From an uncultured Clostridia bacterium (lineage in GTDB: Bacteria > Bacillota > Clostridia > Lachnospirales > CAG-274), in the NCBI GenBank assembly GCA_944384235.1, contig CALWSP010000021.1:62001-126000 (forward strand): 64,000 nt of DNA, read 5' to 3'. Under the pieces are notes generated by a model. The model worked only from the letters and a program-made list of their open reading frames with translations. It was not told where the DNA came from and did not search any database. The first letter of the stretch is position 1, and the number at the start of each line of letters is the position of its first letter. Shown in pieces: positions 8,315 through 17,170 of the stretch. The translations under genes and the position numbers were made by a program.

Positions 8315-10335
8315 AGTTTATCATAGAGTTCACATTGTTTAGTACAGACTTTACAATTGCCACCGTTTTTACATTCTATGTTTTTATCGTTGATGTAGTA
8401 GGTGTTTTTACCGTTTCCTTTTGCTATATAAAGAGCAACATCTGTGTTTTTATATAGTTTTTCAAAGGTGCTAACTTTTGAAGAGGATTTTGAAACGCCT
8501 ATACTAGCTGAAATGTTATAGTTTCTTCCGTAGGCATAAAGTCTGTTTCTAATTATTTTAAGTGCCTTTTCGCATTTAATTGAAATGGCTTCGTTTGAAA
8601 GTTGTTCTTTTATGAAAACTACAAATTCATCGCCACCCATACGAGCGATTAAATCTTCTTTTGAGAAGGAAATTCTAAGGCAATCTGCAAATTCCATTAA
8701 AAGCCTATCTCCTGCTTGGTGGCCCTCATTATCATTTACTAGCTTAAAGTTATCTAGGTCAAAAATCATCATTGTTCCATATTCTTTAAGTTTTAGAATA
8801 TCTGTTATATATTCTTCTATATATCTTCTATTTGCTAGGTTTGTTAGAGGGTCTTTAAAGGAGTCTGACTTTGCTTTTGTTAGCTTTTCTTCAAGTTCTT
8901 CTATTTGAGTTATGTCATTTGTTTTATCAAAAACTACGCCATAAAACTCATTTCCCTTGTTAAAGTATTTTATGTTTATGAAATGTTGACCGATTTGAAT
9001 AATGTCGTTTTCGTTTTTATTTTGTGTTAATGTTTTTATATATTCTTCAAATTTTAATGGATTATTTGAAAGTTTTTCCATTTCTTCTTTTGAAATTCCT
9101 AAAAAGTTTACAAGGTTTTCAGAGTAGAAAACTCTTTGAATTACTGGCAGGCATTCAAAAGAAGCTATTTTATTGTCTATTTTACTTATTAACTGAGTCA
9201 TTTTTACAGATTTTAAGTTGTAGGAACTCATCCATTCGTTTAGCATATGTGAAAGGTTGTTTACCTCCTTACAAAAACCTAGGTCAAACTTAACATCTGT
9301 ATGGCCTGACATAAACTTCTTTAAGTTTTCATCTATTATGATTATATCTTTTATTATGTAGTGTTTTATTATATTTTTTATCATTAAGTATGTGCAAAGC
9401 ATTATCATTAAAAGCATAAGAGCTAGAATGATGATTTCTTTTAAAGCTTGGCTATATACATAAGATGTGTTTACACAAGCACCAAAAATGTAGTTATCCA
9501 TTTGGACTGTTTGAAGATGCATTTGTGTGTTATTCATATGGTTTGTGTATTTTGAGTGGTTGTTTTTTAGCTTTTCTAAAAACTCAAGGTCTGTATCATC
9601 TTCATCGAAGAAAATATATTGAACGTTGTTTTCAGTTATTGACAAAATTTCACCTGTTGTTGCGTCAACTGCGAAAATTGCTTTTTCAAAAATTGTTGGA
9701 ATGTGTCTAATTACATTTTCTATTTTATATGGGTTTATGAAATTTTCATAGGTTGAGTATGGAACAGCAATTTGCACCACTGAAACATTTGGTATGTTTG
9801 ACTTTACGCTTATGTAAACATTTGGTGTATCATATAAAATGCTTTTTCCATTGTATTGAATGGCATAAGTTTGTTGAGATGTGCCTTTTATTAAAGGCCA
9901 AAACGGTTTACACCTTTCAATTTCGAACTCGTTTTTTCCAACGTAGCCTTGGTCTGTGGAGTGGGTGATGTAGCCGTTTTTATCTACTAAAAAGATATAG
10001 TCAACATACATAAGGTTTTTTACTCTATTAAGCTCTTCGATTGTTATAGGCTTATTATAATTTGAGAGAATATAGTCAACTGCATAAGCTCTATTTGTAT
10101 AGTCGCTTTCGAAGAGTTTTGTTGCGTCAGAGATGTTTTTTTCGCTTAGTTTATATTGGCTTGTTACCTGACTTATGTAGGTGTCTAGCTCTGACACTTC
10201 AAGACGTCTTCTTGTGTCTAAAATAAAGAAAGAAGCTATTAAAAAGAGAACAACAAAAACTATGAACAAATTTTTTGTTAGTTTTAAGTTTATAATCTTT
10301 TCGATAGAATATTCTTTATGTGTTTTTGATGACAT
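8302..10335 (-). CDS. Membrane-anchored diguanylate cyclase with sensor domain, PAS region and Cys-rich tail
   Basis: A 677-residue protein likely to make cyclic-di-GMP. Membrane helix 1 (about 22-39) and helix 2 (about 300-320) bracket an outside sensor region of about 260 residues with the pattern of a dCache fold. A short HAMP-like linker and a PAS-like region (about 390-480) follow, then the GGDEF domain with an intact ARMGGDEF (567-571). The inhibitory RxxD site is absent (SKED in its place), so product inhibition is not expected. After the GGDEF domain there is a short tail with cysteines 655, 661, 664 and 668 (C-x5-C-x2-C-x3-C), which could bind Zn or an Fe-S cluster. The gene stands alone, with ribosome site GAAAGGA before ATG 10335. 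Confidence 0.92.
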   Translation of the reverse strand: MSSKTHKEYSIEKIINLKLTKNLFIVFVVLFLIASFFILDTRRRLEVSELDTYISQVTSQYKLSEKNISDATKLFESDYTNRAYAVDYILSNYNKPITIEELNRVKNLMYVDYIFLVDKNGYITHSTDQGYVGKNEFEIERCKPFWPLIKGTSQQTYAIQYNGKSILYDTPNVYISVKSNIPNVSVVQIAVPYSTYENFINPYKIENVIRHIPTIFEKAIFAVDATTGEILSITENNVQYIFFDEDDTDLEFLEKLKNNHSKYTNHMNNTQMHLQTVQMDNYIFGACVNTSYVYSQALKEIIILALMLLMIMLCTYLMIKNIIKHYIIKDIIIIDENLKKFMSGHTDVKFDLGFCKEVNNLSHMLNEWMSSYNLKSVKMTQLISKIDNKIASFECLPVIQRVFYSENLVNFLGISKEEMEKLSNNPLKFEEYIKTLTQNKNENDIIQIGQHFINIKYFNKGNEFYGVVFDKTNDITQIEELEEKLTKAKSDSFKDPLTNLANRRYIEEYITDILKLKEYGTMMIFDLDNFKLVNDNEGHQAGDRLLMEFADCLRISFSKEDLIARMGGDEFVVFIKEQLSNEAISIKCEKALKIIRNRLYAYGRNYNISASIGVSKSSSKVSTFEKLYKNTDVALYIAKGNGKNTYYINDKNIECKNGGNCKVCTKQCELYDKLKES

Positions 10336-10500
10336 AATTAAAATCCTTTCTATTTTTAATTAAGAAACTTTATAAAGAAAATTATTATATTACTTAAAAT
10401 TTTACAAACTAATTAATTATAACATTAAAGAGAAAAAAAGGCAACAGGAAAAAGGGTTTAAATTATTAATATTTTACTTAAATTTTTTAAAAGAAAAGAG

Positions 10501-10529
10501 TTGTATTTTTTTGTTTTTAATTGTATTAT
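10501..10529 (+). promoter_or_regulatory. Probable promoter of the GH43 gene
   Basis: TTGTAT 10501-10506 and TATTAT 10524-10529 with a 17-base spacer. The -35 box is weak. Confidence 0.45.
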
Positions 10530-10550
10530 ATAAATATAAGAGGTGGGATT

Positions 10551-12437
10551 ATGGACAGAAATTTAAAAAACAAAATTAAAACAAATCCGAAAATTGTGAA
10601 AGAAATTATTATGGAGGGGTTACCTCTTGCTTTTTATGTTTGTTTGAAGGAAAGTTTAGAGGATTTAAAGTTTATTGTGGAGTATTCTTTTTGCGACCCT
10701 AATATGGTTGACAAAGACAACAACAATATGCTTTTTTACGCCTTAAAATCTGGCAGTTTAGAAAAGTGTAAATATCTTGTGGAAAAAGTTGGGCTTAGCC
10801 CTTTAGACGGCAACAAATTTGGTTTGACTATTTTTGAAATGGCTAGGATGCTTGAATTTACTGAAATTGAAAAGTATTTTGAGGAAGTTTGCGGTTTTAG
10901 CCTTGACAACTCTTTTAGAAACCCTATTAGAAAAGGGTTTTTCCCAGACCCGTCTATTGTTAGAGTTAAAAACGATTATTATATGGTTAACTCCTCTTTT
11001 ACATATTTTCCAGCTATTCCTGTTTCTCATTCAAAGGACCTTATTAACTGGAAGATTATTGGCTTTGTTGTTACAGAGTTGAACAGTGCTGCTCTTAACG
11101 GCCTTGAAAGCGGAAGGGGATACTGGGCTCCTGACATATCTTATTACAAGGGAAAGTTTTGTGTTACAGCAACTTTAAGGCTTAACGACGGCGACAGGCC
11201 TCTTAGAAAGCAAATTATTTGGGAAAGCAAAAGGCCTGAGGGAAAATATGAAAGAGTTGCTGTGATTGAAGAAGAGGGAATTGACCCATCTATTTTTAAC
11301 GACGACGATGGAAGAAGATATATGGTTTTAAACCGTGGGGCAAGAATAATTGAGCTTAGCAAGGACTTAAAAAAAGCTATTAGCGAGCCTGAGCTAATTT
11401 ACTATGGTGTTGACAAAAAGACTACTGAAGGGCCACATATTTTGAAAAAAGATGGCTATTATTACTTATTTCTAGCCGAGGGAGGAACTGGGCTTAACCA
11501 CAGAGTGAACGTTGCAAGGGCTAAAGAGCTTAGAGGAAAGTACGAGCCTTGCCCGTACAACCCAATTATGTGCCAAAAGGACAAAAACGCATATTTCCAA
11601 AGGTGTGGACACGGAAAGCTTGTTTCAACGCCTGATGGCAGGTGGTTTATGGTATATTTAATGGGCAGAAGTGTTTTTGACAAGGAGAAAAATGTTTACA
11701 CTATTGTTGGAAGAGAAACAGCTATTGACGAGGTTATTTGGACTAAAGACGGCTGGCCTATTGTTAAAAACTTAAACAAGCCTAGCCTTTTGCAGAAGAA
11801 AATTTTTGATTTTGACGGGAAAAAGCCTCTTTACAGAGTTTCTAAAAAAGAGGATTTTCTTAAGGTTTGGACTTTCCCTAGAGGATTTGAGGAAGATGGC
11901 CTTGAAATTGTTGACAAAAAAATTATTTTAAAAAGCAGCCCGTATGATTTAAGCAGCATAAAGGCTAGAAACATATGTTTAAGAAGGCAAGAGAGTTTAG
12001 CTTTTGAGGTTTCAGTTGGGCTTAGACTTGAAACTATTATAGAGGGAAACGAGGCTGGGCTTGTTTCTTACTACGACGAAAACAGCTACATTAAGTTTGC
12101 TGTTTGCAAAGGCAAAGAAAAAGAGAGATATTTAACTCTTGTTGAAAAAATTGGGGAAGAAGAAATTAAACATAGTAAGATATATATTGAAAACAAGGAA
12201 AAAGTTGAGCTAAAGATGGTTGTTGTGGGCTTTGAAAGAACTTTCTTTATTAAAGAAAGCGACGGAAAGTTTTATATGTGTTACAAGGTTAAAAACGCTA
12301 GTTACCTTAGCGACGAAGGGGTTAAGATGGGCAAAAGGTTTACTGGCAGTATGGTTGGCATATATGGATATGGCAAAGAGGAGTATAACATATTTTATGA
12401 TTTTAAATACAAGGATTTAAAGAGAGGAAAAAAATGA
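10551..12437 (+). CDS. Glycoside hydrolase family 43 enzyme with ankyrin-like N-terminus
   Basis: A 628-residue beta-xylosidase/arabinofuranosidase-type enzyme. ATG 10551 has AGGTGGG just upstream; an in-frame ATG at 10521 has none. Residues about 1-115 look like two to three ankyrin-type repeats (DLKFIVEYSFCDPNMVDKDN, LEKCKYLVEKVGLSPLDGNK). The five-blade propeller follows with the three GH43 acids: D133 in FFPDPSIVRV (base), D245 in GIDPSIFND, and E293 in TTEGPHIL (acid). The last 190 residues fit the beta-sandwich common in GH43. There is no signal peptide, so it should work in the cytoplasm on imported oligosaccharides. Substrate cannot be fixed from sequence. It shares a transcript with the acetyltransferase. 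Confidence 0.88.
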   Translation: MDRNLKNKIKTNPKIVKEIIMEGLPLAFYVCLKESLEDLKFIVEYSFCDPNMVDKDNNNMLFYALKSGSLEKCKYLVEKVGLSPLDGNKFGLTIFEMARMLEFTEIEKYFEEVCGFSLDNSFRNPIRKGFFPDPSIVRVKNDYYMVNSSFTYFPAIPVSHSKDLINWKIIGFVVTELNSAALNGLESGRGYWAPDISYYKGKFCVTATLRLNDGDRPLRKQIIWESKRPEGKYERVAVIEEEGIDPSIFNDDDGRRYMVLNRGARIIELSKDLKKAISEPELIYYGVDKKTTEGPHILKKDGYYYLFLAEGGTGLNHRVNVARAKELRGKYEPCPYNPIMCQKDKNAYFQRCGHGKLVSTPDGRWFMVYLMGRSVFDKEKNVYTIVGRETAIDEVIWTKDGWPIVKNLNKPSLLQKKIFDFDGKKPLYRVSKKEDFLKVWTFPRGFEEDGLEIVDKKIILKSSPYDLSSIKARNICLRRQESLAFEVSVGLRLETIIEGNEAGLVSYYDENSYIKFAVCKGKEKERYLTLVEKIGEEEIKHSKIYIENKEKVELKMVVVGFERTFFIKESDGKFYMCYKVKNASYLSDEGVKMGKRFTGSMVGIYGYGKEEYNIFYDFKYKDLKRGKK

Positions 12438-12871
12438 TAGTTAGGAAAGTTGAAGAAAAAGACAGAGAAATTTTTATTAAAATGAGCAGGGATTTTTATT
12501 CTTCTGAGGCAGTTTTAGAAAACATTGACGACAGTTACCATTTTATTGCTTTTGACGAGGCTTTAAAGTCTGACTTATATATTGAGTGTTTACTGCTTTT
12601 AGAAAATGAAAAAGTGGTTGGATACAGTGTTTTAAACAAGTCTTTTAGCAGAGAGGCTGGTGGAATGGTTCTTTGGGTTGAGGAGCTTTACATTTTGCCT
12701 GAATTTCAAGGGCGTGGATATGGCGGAAAGTTTTTTGACTGGCTTGAGAAAAACAGCAAGCCTGCAAGATACAGACTTGAGCTTGAGCCTGAAAACGAAA
12801 GGGCTGTTGCACTTTACAAAAAAAGAGGGTATAAAAACCTTGAATATATTCAAATGATTAAAGATGTATAA
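12434..12871 (+). CDS. GNAT family N-acetyltransferase
   Basis: A 145-residue acetyl-CoA-dependent transferase. Motif A is complete (LYILPEFQGRGYGGKFFDWL, with the Q/RGxGxG-type loop), and NERAVALYKKRGYKN is the usual motif B ending. It starts with the ATGA overlap on the stop of the GH43 gene, which shows translational coupling. The acceptor substrate is unknown; coupling to GH43 might mean a sugar-derived or unrelated metabolite, but GNAT proteins are too varied to say. Confidence 0.88.
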   Translation: MIVRKVEEKDREIFIKMSRDFYSSEAVLENIDDSYHFIAFDEALKSDLYIECLLLLENEKVVGYSVLNKSFSREAGGMVLWVEELYILPEFQGRGYGGKFFDWLEKNSKPARYRLELEPENERAVALYKKRGYKNLEYIQMIKDV

Positions 12872-12876
12872 GAAAA

Positions 12877-12903
12877 AAAGCCGAAACTTTAGTTTCGGCT
12901 TTT
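12877..12903. terminator. Two-way terminator between the GNAT gene and tRNA-Arg
   Basis: CCGAAAC 12881-12887 pairs with GTTTCGG 12892-12898, extended by A/T pairs. The T run is better on the minus strand (seven T), immediately after the tRNA 3' end; on the plus strand it serves the GNAT gene. Confidence 0.85.
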
Positions 12904-12904
12904 A

Positions 12905-12976
12905 TACCCCCTGCGAGAATCGAACTCACAACTAACCCTTAGGAGGGGTTTGTTATATCCATTTAACTAAGGAGGC
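12905..12976 (-). tRNA. tRNA-Arg, anticodon CCT
   Basis: On the minus strand a full cloverleaf can be drawn. The acceptor is GCCTCCT / AGGGGGT, the D stem GTTA / TAAC with GG in the loop, the anticodon stem AACCC / GGGTT with loop CTCCTAA (anticodon CCT), and the T arm GTGAG / CTCGC with loop TTCGATT, discriminator A. Total 72 bases. CCA is not encoded. The first acceptor pair is G1-U72, which is uncommon. It reads AGG codons. Confidence 0.93.
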
Positions 12977-12988
12977 ATTTACTTAAAC

Positions 12989-13017
12989 ATTATAATACTA
13001 TATTTAAAAAAAGTCAA
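12989..13017 (-). promoter_or_regulatory. Promoter of tRNA-Arg
   Basis: On the minus strand TTGACT (plus-strand 13012-13017) and TATAAT (12989-12994) have a 17-base spacer. The -10 box ends 12 bases before the tRNA 5' end. Confidence 0.85.
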
Positions 13018-13020
13018 GGG

Positions 13021-13054
13021 ATAAAAAAATAAAACCAGCTAAAAAGCTGGTTTT
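13021..13054 (-). terminator. Terminator of the stalk-domain protein gene
   Basis: The 10-bp stem AAAACCAGCT / AGCTGGTTTT with an AAAA loop is followed on the minus strand by TTTTATTTTTTTAT. Confidence 0.85.
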
Positions 13055-13062
13055 AAATTAAA

Positions 13063-13767
13063 TTAAGCTAAAACTGTTATTTTAACTGGGTTGTTAAGTG
13101 GTGGGAGGCTCATAGTCATAGCTTTGCCATATTCAACTACAAGGTTTGCACCAACCTCGATTGTGTCGATTTCAACTGTGTTACCATCTTCATCAACAAC
13201 TTCTACATTTTCAGACTTATTAAGTCTTACTAAGCCTTTAACTTCGTCTTCAAAAAGAATTTCTTCTTCAGAAACTTCAGTTACAACACCGTTACCCTCA
13301 ACTGCTTCTTCTTCAACTGCTTCTTCAGATGTGATAGCTTCATCAGAAGTTACATCTTCAAGCATTGGAACGTTGATGTTTAAGTTTTCACCGTTTTTCT
13401 CTACGTCGTAGATGAAAATTTCAGACATTAAGTCAACAGGGACATAAGTCTTAGAGTCTACGATTATAGACGCACCAGATAAAGGCATTGGCGCAGTTTT
13501 GATGAATGTGTAGCTATTTTCACCAATTTTGAATGTGAGGTAGAAAGGACCTTCGTTTGAAATTGTTACGCTTTTTTCAGCACCGTCCCACTCTACATTT
13601 AAGCCTAAGCTTTCTGCAACTGGTCTTACTGGAATGTATGTAACACCATCTCTAGTTATTACATCTGCACCTTCGATTGGATTGTTGTTAATTGATAATG
13701 TTCCAGCAAAAGCAGTTGAAGCCATTGTCATAATAACAGCTAATGTCATAGCGATTTTTTTCTTCAT
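13063..13767 (-). CDS. Secreted copper amine oxidase N-terminal-like (stalk) domain protein
   Basis: A 234-residue exported protein. Residues 1-23 form a signal peptide (MKKKIAM, hydrophobic core, STAFA cleavage site). Residues about 25-110 have the stalk-domain pattern (INNNPIEG, DGVTYIPVRPVAESLGL, KTYVPVDLMSEIF) found in many clostridial surface proteins. A strongly acidic Glu-rich linker follows (about 115-150), and then a small beta-rich end. I start at ATG 13767, 9 bases after AAGGGAG; an in-frame start 24 bases upstream would remove the normal signal sequence opening. No enzyme activity is implied by the domain name. It is a single-gene transcript. Confidence 0.85.
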   Translation of the reverse strand: MKKKIAMTLAVIMTMASTAFAGTLSINNNPIEGADVITRDGVTYIPVRPVAESLGLNVEWDGAEKSVTISNEGPFYLTFKIGENSYTFIKTAPMPLSGASIIVDSKTYVPVDLMSEIFIYDVEKNGENLNINVPMLEDVTSDEAITSEEAVEEEAVEGNGVVTEVSEEEILFEDEVKGLVRLNKSENVEVVDEDGNTVEIDTIEVGANLVVEYGKAMTMSLPPLNNPVKITVLA

Positions 13768-13792
13768 AGTTAAAACACTCCCTTCAAGCAAT

Positions 13793-13821
13793 AGTATACA
13801 TTATTTTTAAAGAATTTACAA
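13793..13821 (-). promoter_or_regulatory. Promoter of the stalk-domain protein gene
   Basis: On the minus strand TTGTAA (13816-13821) and TATACT (13793-13798) with a 17-base spacer. Confidence 0.65.
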
Positions 13822-13868
13822 TTACAGAAATGTTACAAATGTTAAATTTTTATTTATCTGAATATTTT

Positions 13869-13897
13869 TTGGCTTTTTTACATAGGTTATTTATAAG
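13869..13897 (+). promoter_or_regulatory. Possible promoter of the carboxypeptidase gene
   Basis: TTGGCT 13869-13874 and TATAAG 13892-13897 with a 17-base spacer. Confidence 0.45.
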
Positions 13898-13915
13898 TTT
13901 GGGGGTTAGAAAAAA

Positions 13916-15040
13916 ATGATTAAAAAGCTGGGATTTATTTTATTTTTTGTTTTTTTATTTCAAATTGTGATATTTGCTAGCCCTAATGTTAAGGCTAGTT
14001 CTGCTATTTTATTTGACAGCGAAAGTGGCAGAGTTTTATGGGGGAAAAACCAATTTGAGCCAATGGCTATGGCCAGCACCACAAAAATTATGACTGCTAT
14101 TGTGGCTATTGAAAACTGTGATTTAAAAAAAGAAGTTACTGTGTCAAAAAGAGCCTCTTTAGCTCCGCCTGTTAAAATGAAGTTGAAAGAGGGGGAAAAA
14201 ATTACTTTAGAGGCTCTTTTATATGCCCTTATGCTTCAAAGCTCTAACGACGCCGCAGTTGCTATTGCTGAAGGGGTTGCTGGAAGTGTTGAAAGTTTTG
14301 CTGAGATGATGAACCAAAAGGCAAAGGAGATTGGCTGTTTAGACACTGTTTTTGTGACGCCTAACGGCCTTGACAAAGGCGACCACCATTCAACTGCTTA
14401 CGACCTTGCACTTATTGGTTCTTATGCTATTAAAAACGAGAAATTTATTGAAATTACTAACACTAGGCAAATTAACGTTAAATCTGACAAAACTACATAC
14501 AGCATTACAAACAAAAACAGGCTTTTAGATTCTTACAAAGGGGCAATTGGAATTAAAACTGGGTTTACTGGCAAGGCTGGACACTGTTTTGTGGGGGCAG
14601 TTAAAAGAGGGGATATGACTTTAATTTCTGTTGTGCTTGCTAGCGGTTGGGGAAGCCAAGGGAAAAACAACAAGTGGACTGACACTAAGGAAATTTTGGA
14701 TTTTGGGTTTGATAATTATGAAAAATATGATATAATTGGGAAAGATATTTCGGCTAAAGTTGAAAAAGGGAAAAAAGATTTTATTAAAGTGAAATATGAA
14801 AACAGTGTTAGCGCTGTTTTAACAAAGGCTGAATTTGAAAGAGTTCAATTTTTTAACGAAATAAAAAAAGACATTAAAGCTCCTATTTCTAAAGGGGAAA
14901 TTTTAGGGCATTCCCTTATTTACATAGACGATTTTTGTATTGGGAAAGTGAATTTAATTTCTTGCGAGGACATTGAAAGATTAGGGCTTTTTGAAAATTT
15001 TGAGAATTTATTTTTGGAGTGGATTAAAATTATATGTTAA
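13916..15040 (+). CDS. D-alanyl-D-alanine carboxypeptidase (S11 family, DacF/PBP5-like)
   Basis: A 374-residue penicillin-binding protein that trims the terminal D-Ala from peptidoglycan peptides. A signal peptide occupies about residues 1-21. All three active-site motifs are intact: S54-T-T-K57, S109-S-N111 and K214-T-G216. The C-terminal 100 residues match the beta-rich domain of this family, and the end (FLEWIKII) could be an amphipathic membrane anchor. GGGGG lies just before ATG 13916. The rluB start overlaps the end by 7 bases. In spore formers dacF-like genes often act in the spore cortex, and spoIVB and spo0A lie downstream, but vegetative use is equally possible. Confidence 0.92.
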   Translation: MIKKLGFILFFVFLFQIVIFASPNVKASSAILFDSESGRVLWGKNQFEPMAMASTTKIMTAIVAIENCDLKKEVTVSKRASLAPPVKMKLKEGEKITLEALLYALMLQSSNDAAVAIAEGVAGSVESFAEMMNQKAKEIGCLDTVFVTPNGLDKGDHHSTAYDLALIGSYAIKNEKFIEITNTRQINVKSDKTTYSITNKNRLLDSYKGAIGIKTGFTGKAGHCFVGAVKRGDMTLISVVLASGWGSQGKNNKWTDTKEILDFGFDNYEKYDIIGKDISAKVEKGKKDFIKVKYENSVSAVLTKAEFERVQFFNEIKKDIKAPISKGEILGHSLIYIDDFCIGKVNLISCEDIERLGLFENFENLFLEWIKIIC

Positions 15041-15744
15041 TGAGGTTACAAAAGTTTTTGGCTGAGGCAAATGTTGCTTCAAGAAGAAAATCTGAAGAAA
15101 TTATTTTAGAGGGCAGAGTTAAGGTGAACGGAGAGGTTATTAAAAGCCTTGGAACTAAAGTTGAGAGCGAAAAGGACGTTGTTTTTGTGGACAACAAGGA
15201 AGTTAAAATTGAAGAAAACCTTATTTATGTTATTTTAAACAAGCCTCTTAACTGCGTTACAACTGTTAAAGACCAATTTGGAAGAAAAAGCGTTTTAGAC
15301 TATGTTTCTGAAATTAAAGAGAGAATTTACCCTGTTGGAAGGCTTGATTACGACACTTCTGGGCTATTAATTTTAACTAACGATGGAGAGTTGACATTTA
15401 AGCTTACTCATCCTAAGCATTATGTTGAAAAAACTTACATTGCTAGAGTTGACAAGTTGCCAAAAGAAAAGGAACTTGAAAGATTTAGAAACGGGCTTTT
15501 AATTGACGGAAAAATGACTAGCAAGGCAAAAATTAGAGTTATTGACAAAAAAAGTTTTATTCTTGAAATTAAAATATACGAGGGCAGAAACAGGCAAGTT
15601 AGAAAAATGTGTGCTGAAATTGGGGCTAATGTTAAAGAGCTTAAAAGAATTAAAATTGGCAATTTAGAGCTTGGCAACCTAAAAAGCGGCCAGTACAGAA
15701 AGTTAAGCGAAAGCGAAGTTAAATATTTAAAAAGTTTAGGTTAG
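15034..15744 (+). CDS. rluB: 23S rRNA pseudouridine synthase, RluB/RsuA family
   Basis: A 236-residue enzyme. An N-terminal S4 RNA-binding domain (RLQKFLAEANVASRRKSE, about 3-60) is followed by the catalytic domain with D105 in VGRLDYDTSGLLILTNDGE. GRNRQVRKMC near residue 190 is also typical of this family. ATG 15034 lies inside the end of the carboxypeptidase gene; ATG 15040, overlapping its stop, is an alternative that loses two residues. RluB modifies 23S rRNA near position 2605 in E. coli; the target base here is assumed by family. Confidence 0.92.
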   Translation: MLMRLQKFLAEANVASRRKSEEIILEGRVKVNGEVIKSLGTKVESEKDVVFVDNKEVKIEENLIYVILNKPLNCVTTVKDQFGRKSVLDYVSEIKERIYPVGRLDYDTSGLLILTNDGELTFKLTHPKHYVEKTYIARVDKLPKEKELERFRNGLLIDGKMTSKAKIRVIDKKSFILEIKIYEGRNRQVRKMCAEIGANVKELKRIKIGNLELGNLKSGQYRKLSESEVKYLKSLG

Positions 15745-15770
15745 ATATGTCTTTTGGCATATCTTTTTTA
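15743..15770 (+). terminator. Terminator after rluB
   Basis: AGATATGTC pairs with GGCATATCT (one T-G pair) around TTTT, followed by TTTTTTA. Confidence 0.8.
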
Positions 15771-15834
15771 TTACTTTTTTTGCTTAGTATATTAATTATT
15801 TGTGTGGGAAAATTTAATAAAGTGAGGTGAGTTT

Positions 15835-17061
15835 ATGTATAAGAAAAAATATTTAATTTTATGTGTTTTATTAATTATTTTATTATATTTTCTCTTACAA
15901 TATTTTTTTATACCTAAAAGCATTTATATGACTACTGGCGAAAGTTATGTTATGAAAATGGACACTTTTTTTGACTGTGAAATTAGCTCAAGCCAAGTTT
16001 TAAACATTAACAACAAAGCAGTTAAAGACAACATTAAAATTGATTTAAAAAACGAAAACACTATTAGTTCAAAAGAAGATGGAAACGCTAAAATTAATTT
16101 AAAAATGCTTGGTGTTACAATTAAGCAAATTGAGCTAAAGTTTATGCCTGAAAAAAGAGTTAAGGCTGTTGGGCAGACTGTTGGCATTTGTGTGAACACA
16201 GATGGCGTTTTAGTGTTGGGAGTTGGAAGTGTTAAAGGGGAGGAAAACAAGTATATATACCCTAGCAAAGACATAATATTTTCTGGCGACAGCATTATTG
16301 AGGCAAACGGAATTAAAATTAACAAAAAAGAGGACCTTATGGCCGCTATTCAAAGTGGATACGCTAACCTTACTGTTGTTAGAGAGGGAGAAAAGTTAAA
16401 TGTTAGTTTAAAGCCAATTAAATCTAAAGAAGATGGAACATACAAGCTAGGTATTTGGGTTAGGGACAGCACTCAAGGAATTGGAACTATTACCTATTAC
16501 GACAGCAAAGACCAAAGTTTTGGAGCATTAGGCCATCCTATTAAAGATGTGGACACTGGAAAGGTTATGGAGATTAAAAACGGAGAAGTTCTTGAAAACG
16601 AGGTTTGTGACATTGAAAAGGGAAAGGCTGGAGAGCCTGGGGCTTTAATTGGAAAGACTGATTTTGACAAGGTTATTGGAAGCGTGGAAAAAAACGGGGA
16701 AAATGGAATATTTGGAAAGTTAAACTATGATATTGGCGGAGTTGAACTTCCTATTGGGTACAAAAACGATTTGAAAATTGGGGAGGCTTATATATATTGC
16801 AACAACACTGGCAAAAAAATTGAAAAATACAAAATTAAAATTGAAAGCATTAACAAATTTACAACAAGCCAAAACAAAAGTTTTGTTGTTTCAATTGACG
16901 ACAAAAGATTAATTGACCTTACTGGGGGCATTGTGCAGGGAATGAGTGGCTCGCCTATTATTCAAAACGGGAAGCTAGTTGGAGCTATTACTCACGTTTT
17001 TACAAACGACCCTACAAAGGGATACGGAATTTTTATTGAAAATATGATTGATGTTTCATAA
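15835..17061 (+). CDS. spoIVB: SpoIVB peptidase (S55 family)
   Basis: A 408-residue sporulation signalling protease. It has an N-terminal membrane helix (about 6-26), a PDZ region (about 110-195), and the S55 serine protease domain with H234 in GALGHPI, D361 in RLIDLTGG and S371 in QGMSGSPI, so the triad is complete. In B. subtilis SpoIVB leaves the forespore and triggers processing of pro-sigma-K via SpoIVFA/FB. The order spoIVB-spo0A is conserved among spore formers and is kept here, 109 bases apart. ATG 15835 follows GTGAGGTGAG. Nothing in the protein looks decayed. Confidence 0.93.
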   Translation: MYKKKYLILCVLLIILLYFLLQYFFIPKSIYMTTGESYVMKMDTFFDCEISSSQVLNINNKAVKDNIKIDLKNENTISSKEDGNAKINLKMLGVTIKQIELKFMPEKRVKAVGQTVGICVNTDGVLVLGVGSVKGEENKYIYPSKDIIFSGDSIIEANGIKINKKEDLMAAIQSGYANLTVVREGEKLNVSLKPIKSKEDGTYKLGIWVRDSTQGIGTITYYDSKDQSFGALGHPIKDVDTGKVMEIKNGEVLENEVCDIEKGKAGEPGALIGKTDFDKVIGSVEKNGENGIFGKLNYDIGGVELPIGYKNDLKIGEAYIYCNNTGKKIEKYKIKIESINKFTTSQNKSFVVSIDDKRLIDLTGGIVQGMSGSPIIQNGKLVGAITHVFTNDPTKGYGIFIENMIDVS

Positions 17062-17170
17062 AAATTTAAAAAAAATTAATAAAAAATTAAAAAAAAGTGT
17101 TGCATATTGACAAAATGTATGGTAAAATTACAGATGAAAAGTTAATCTTTTTTGTTTGAGGGTAGATTTT

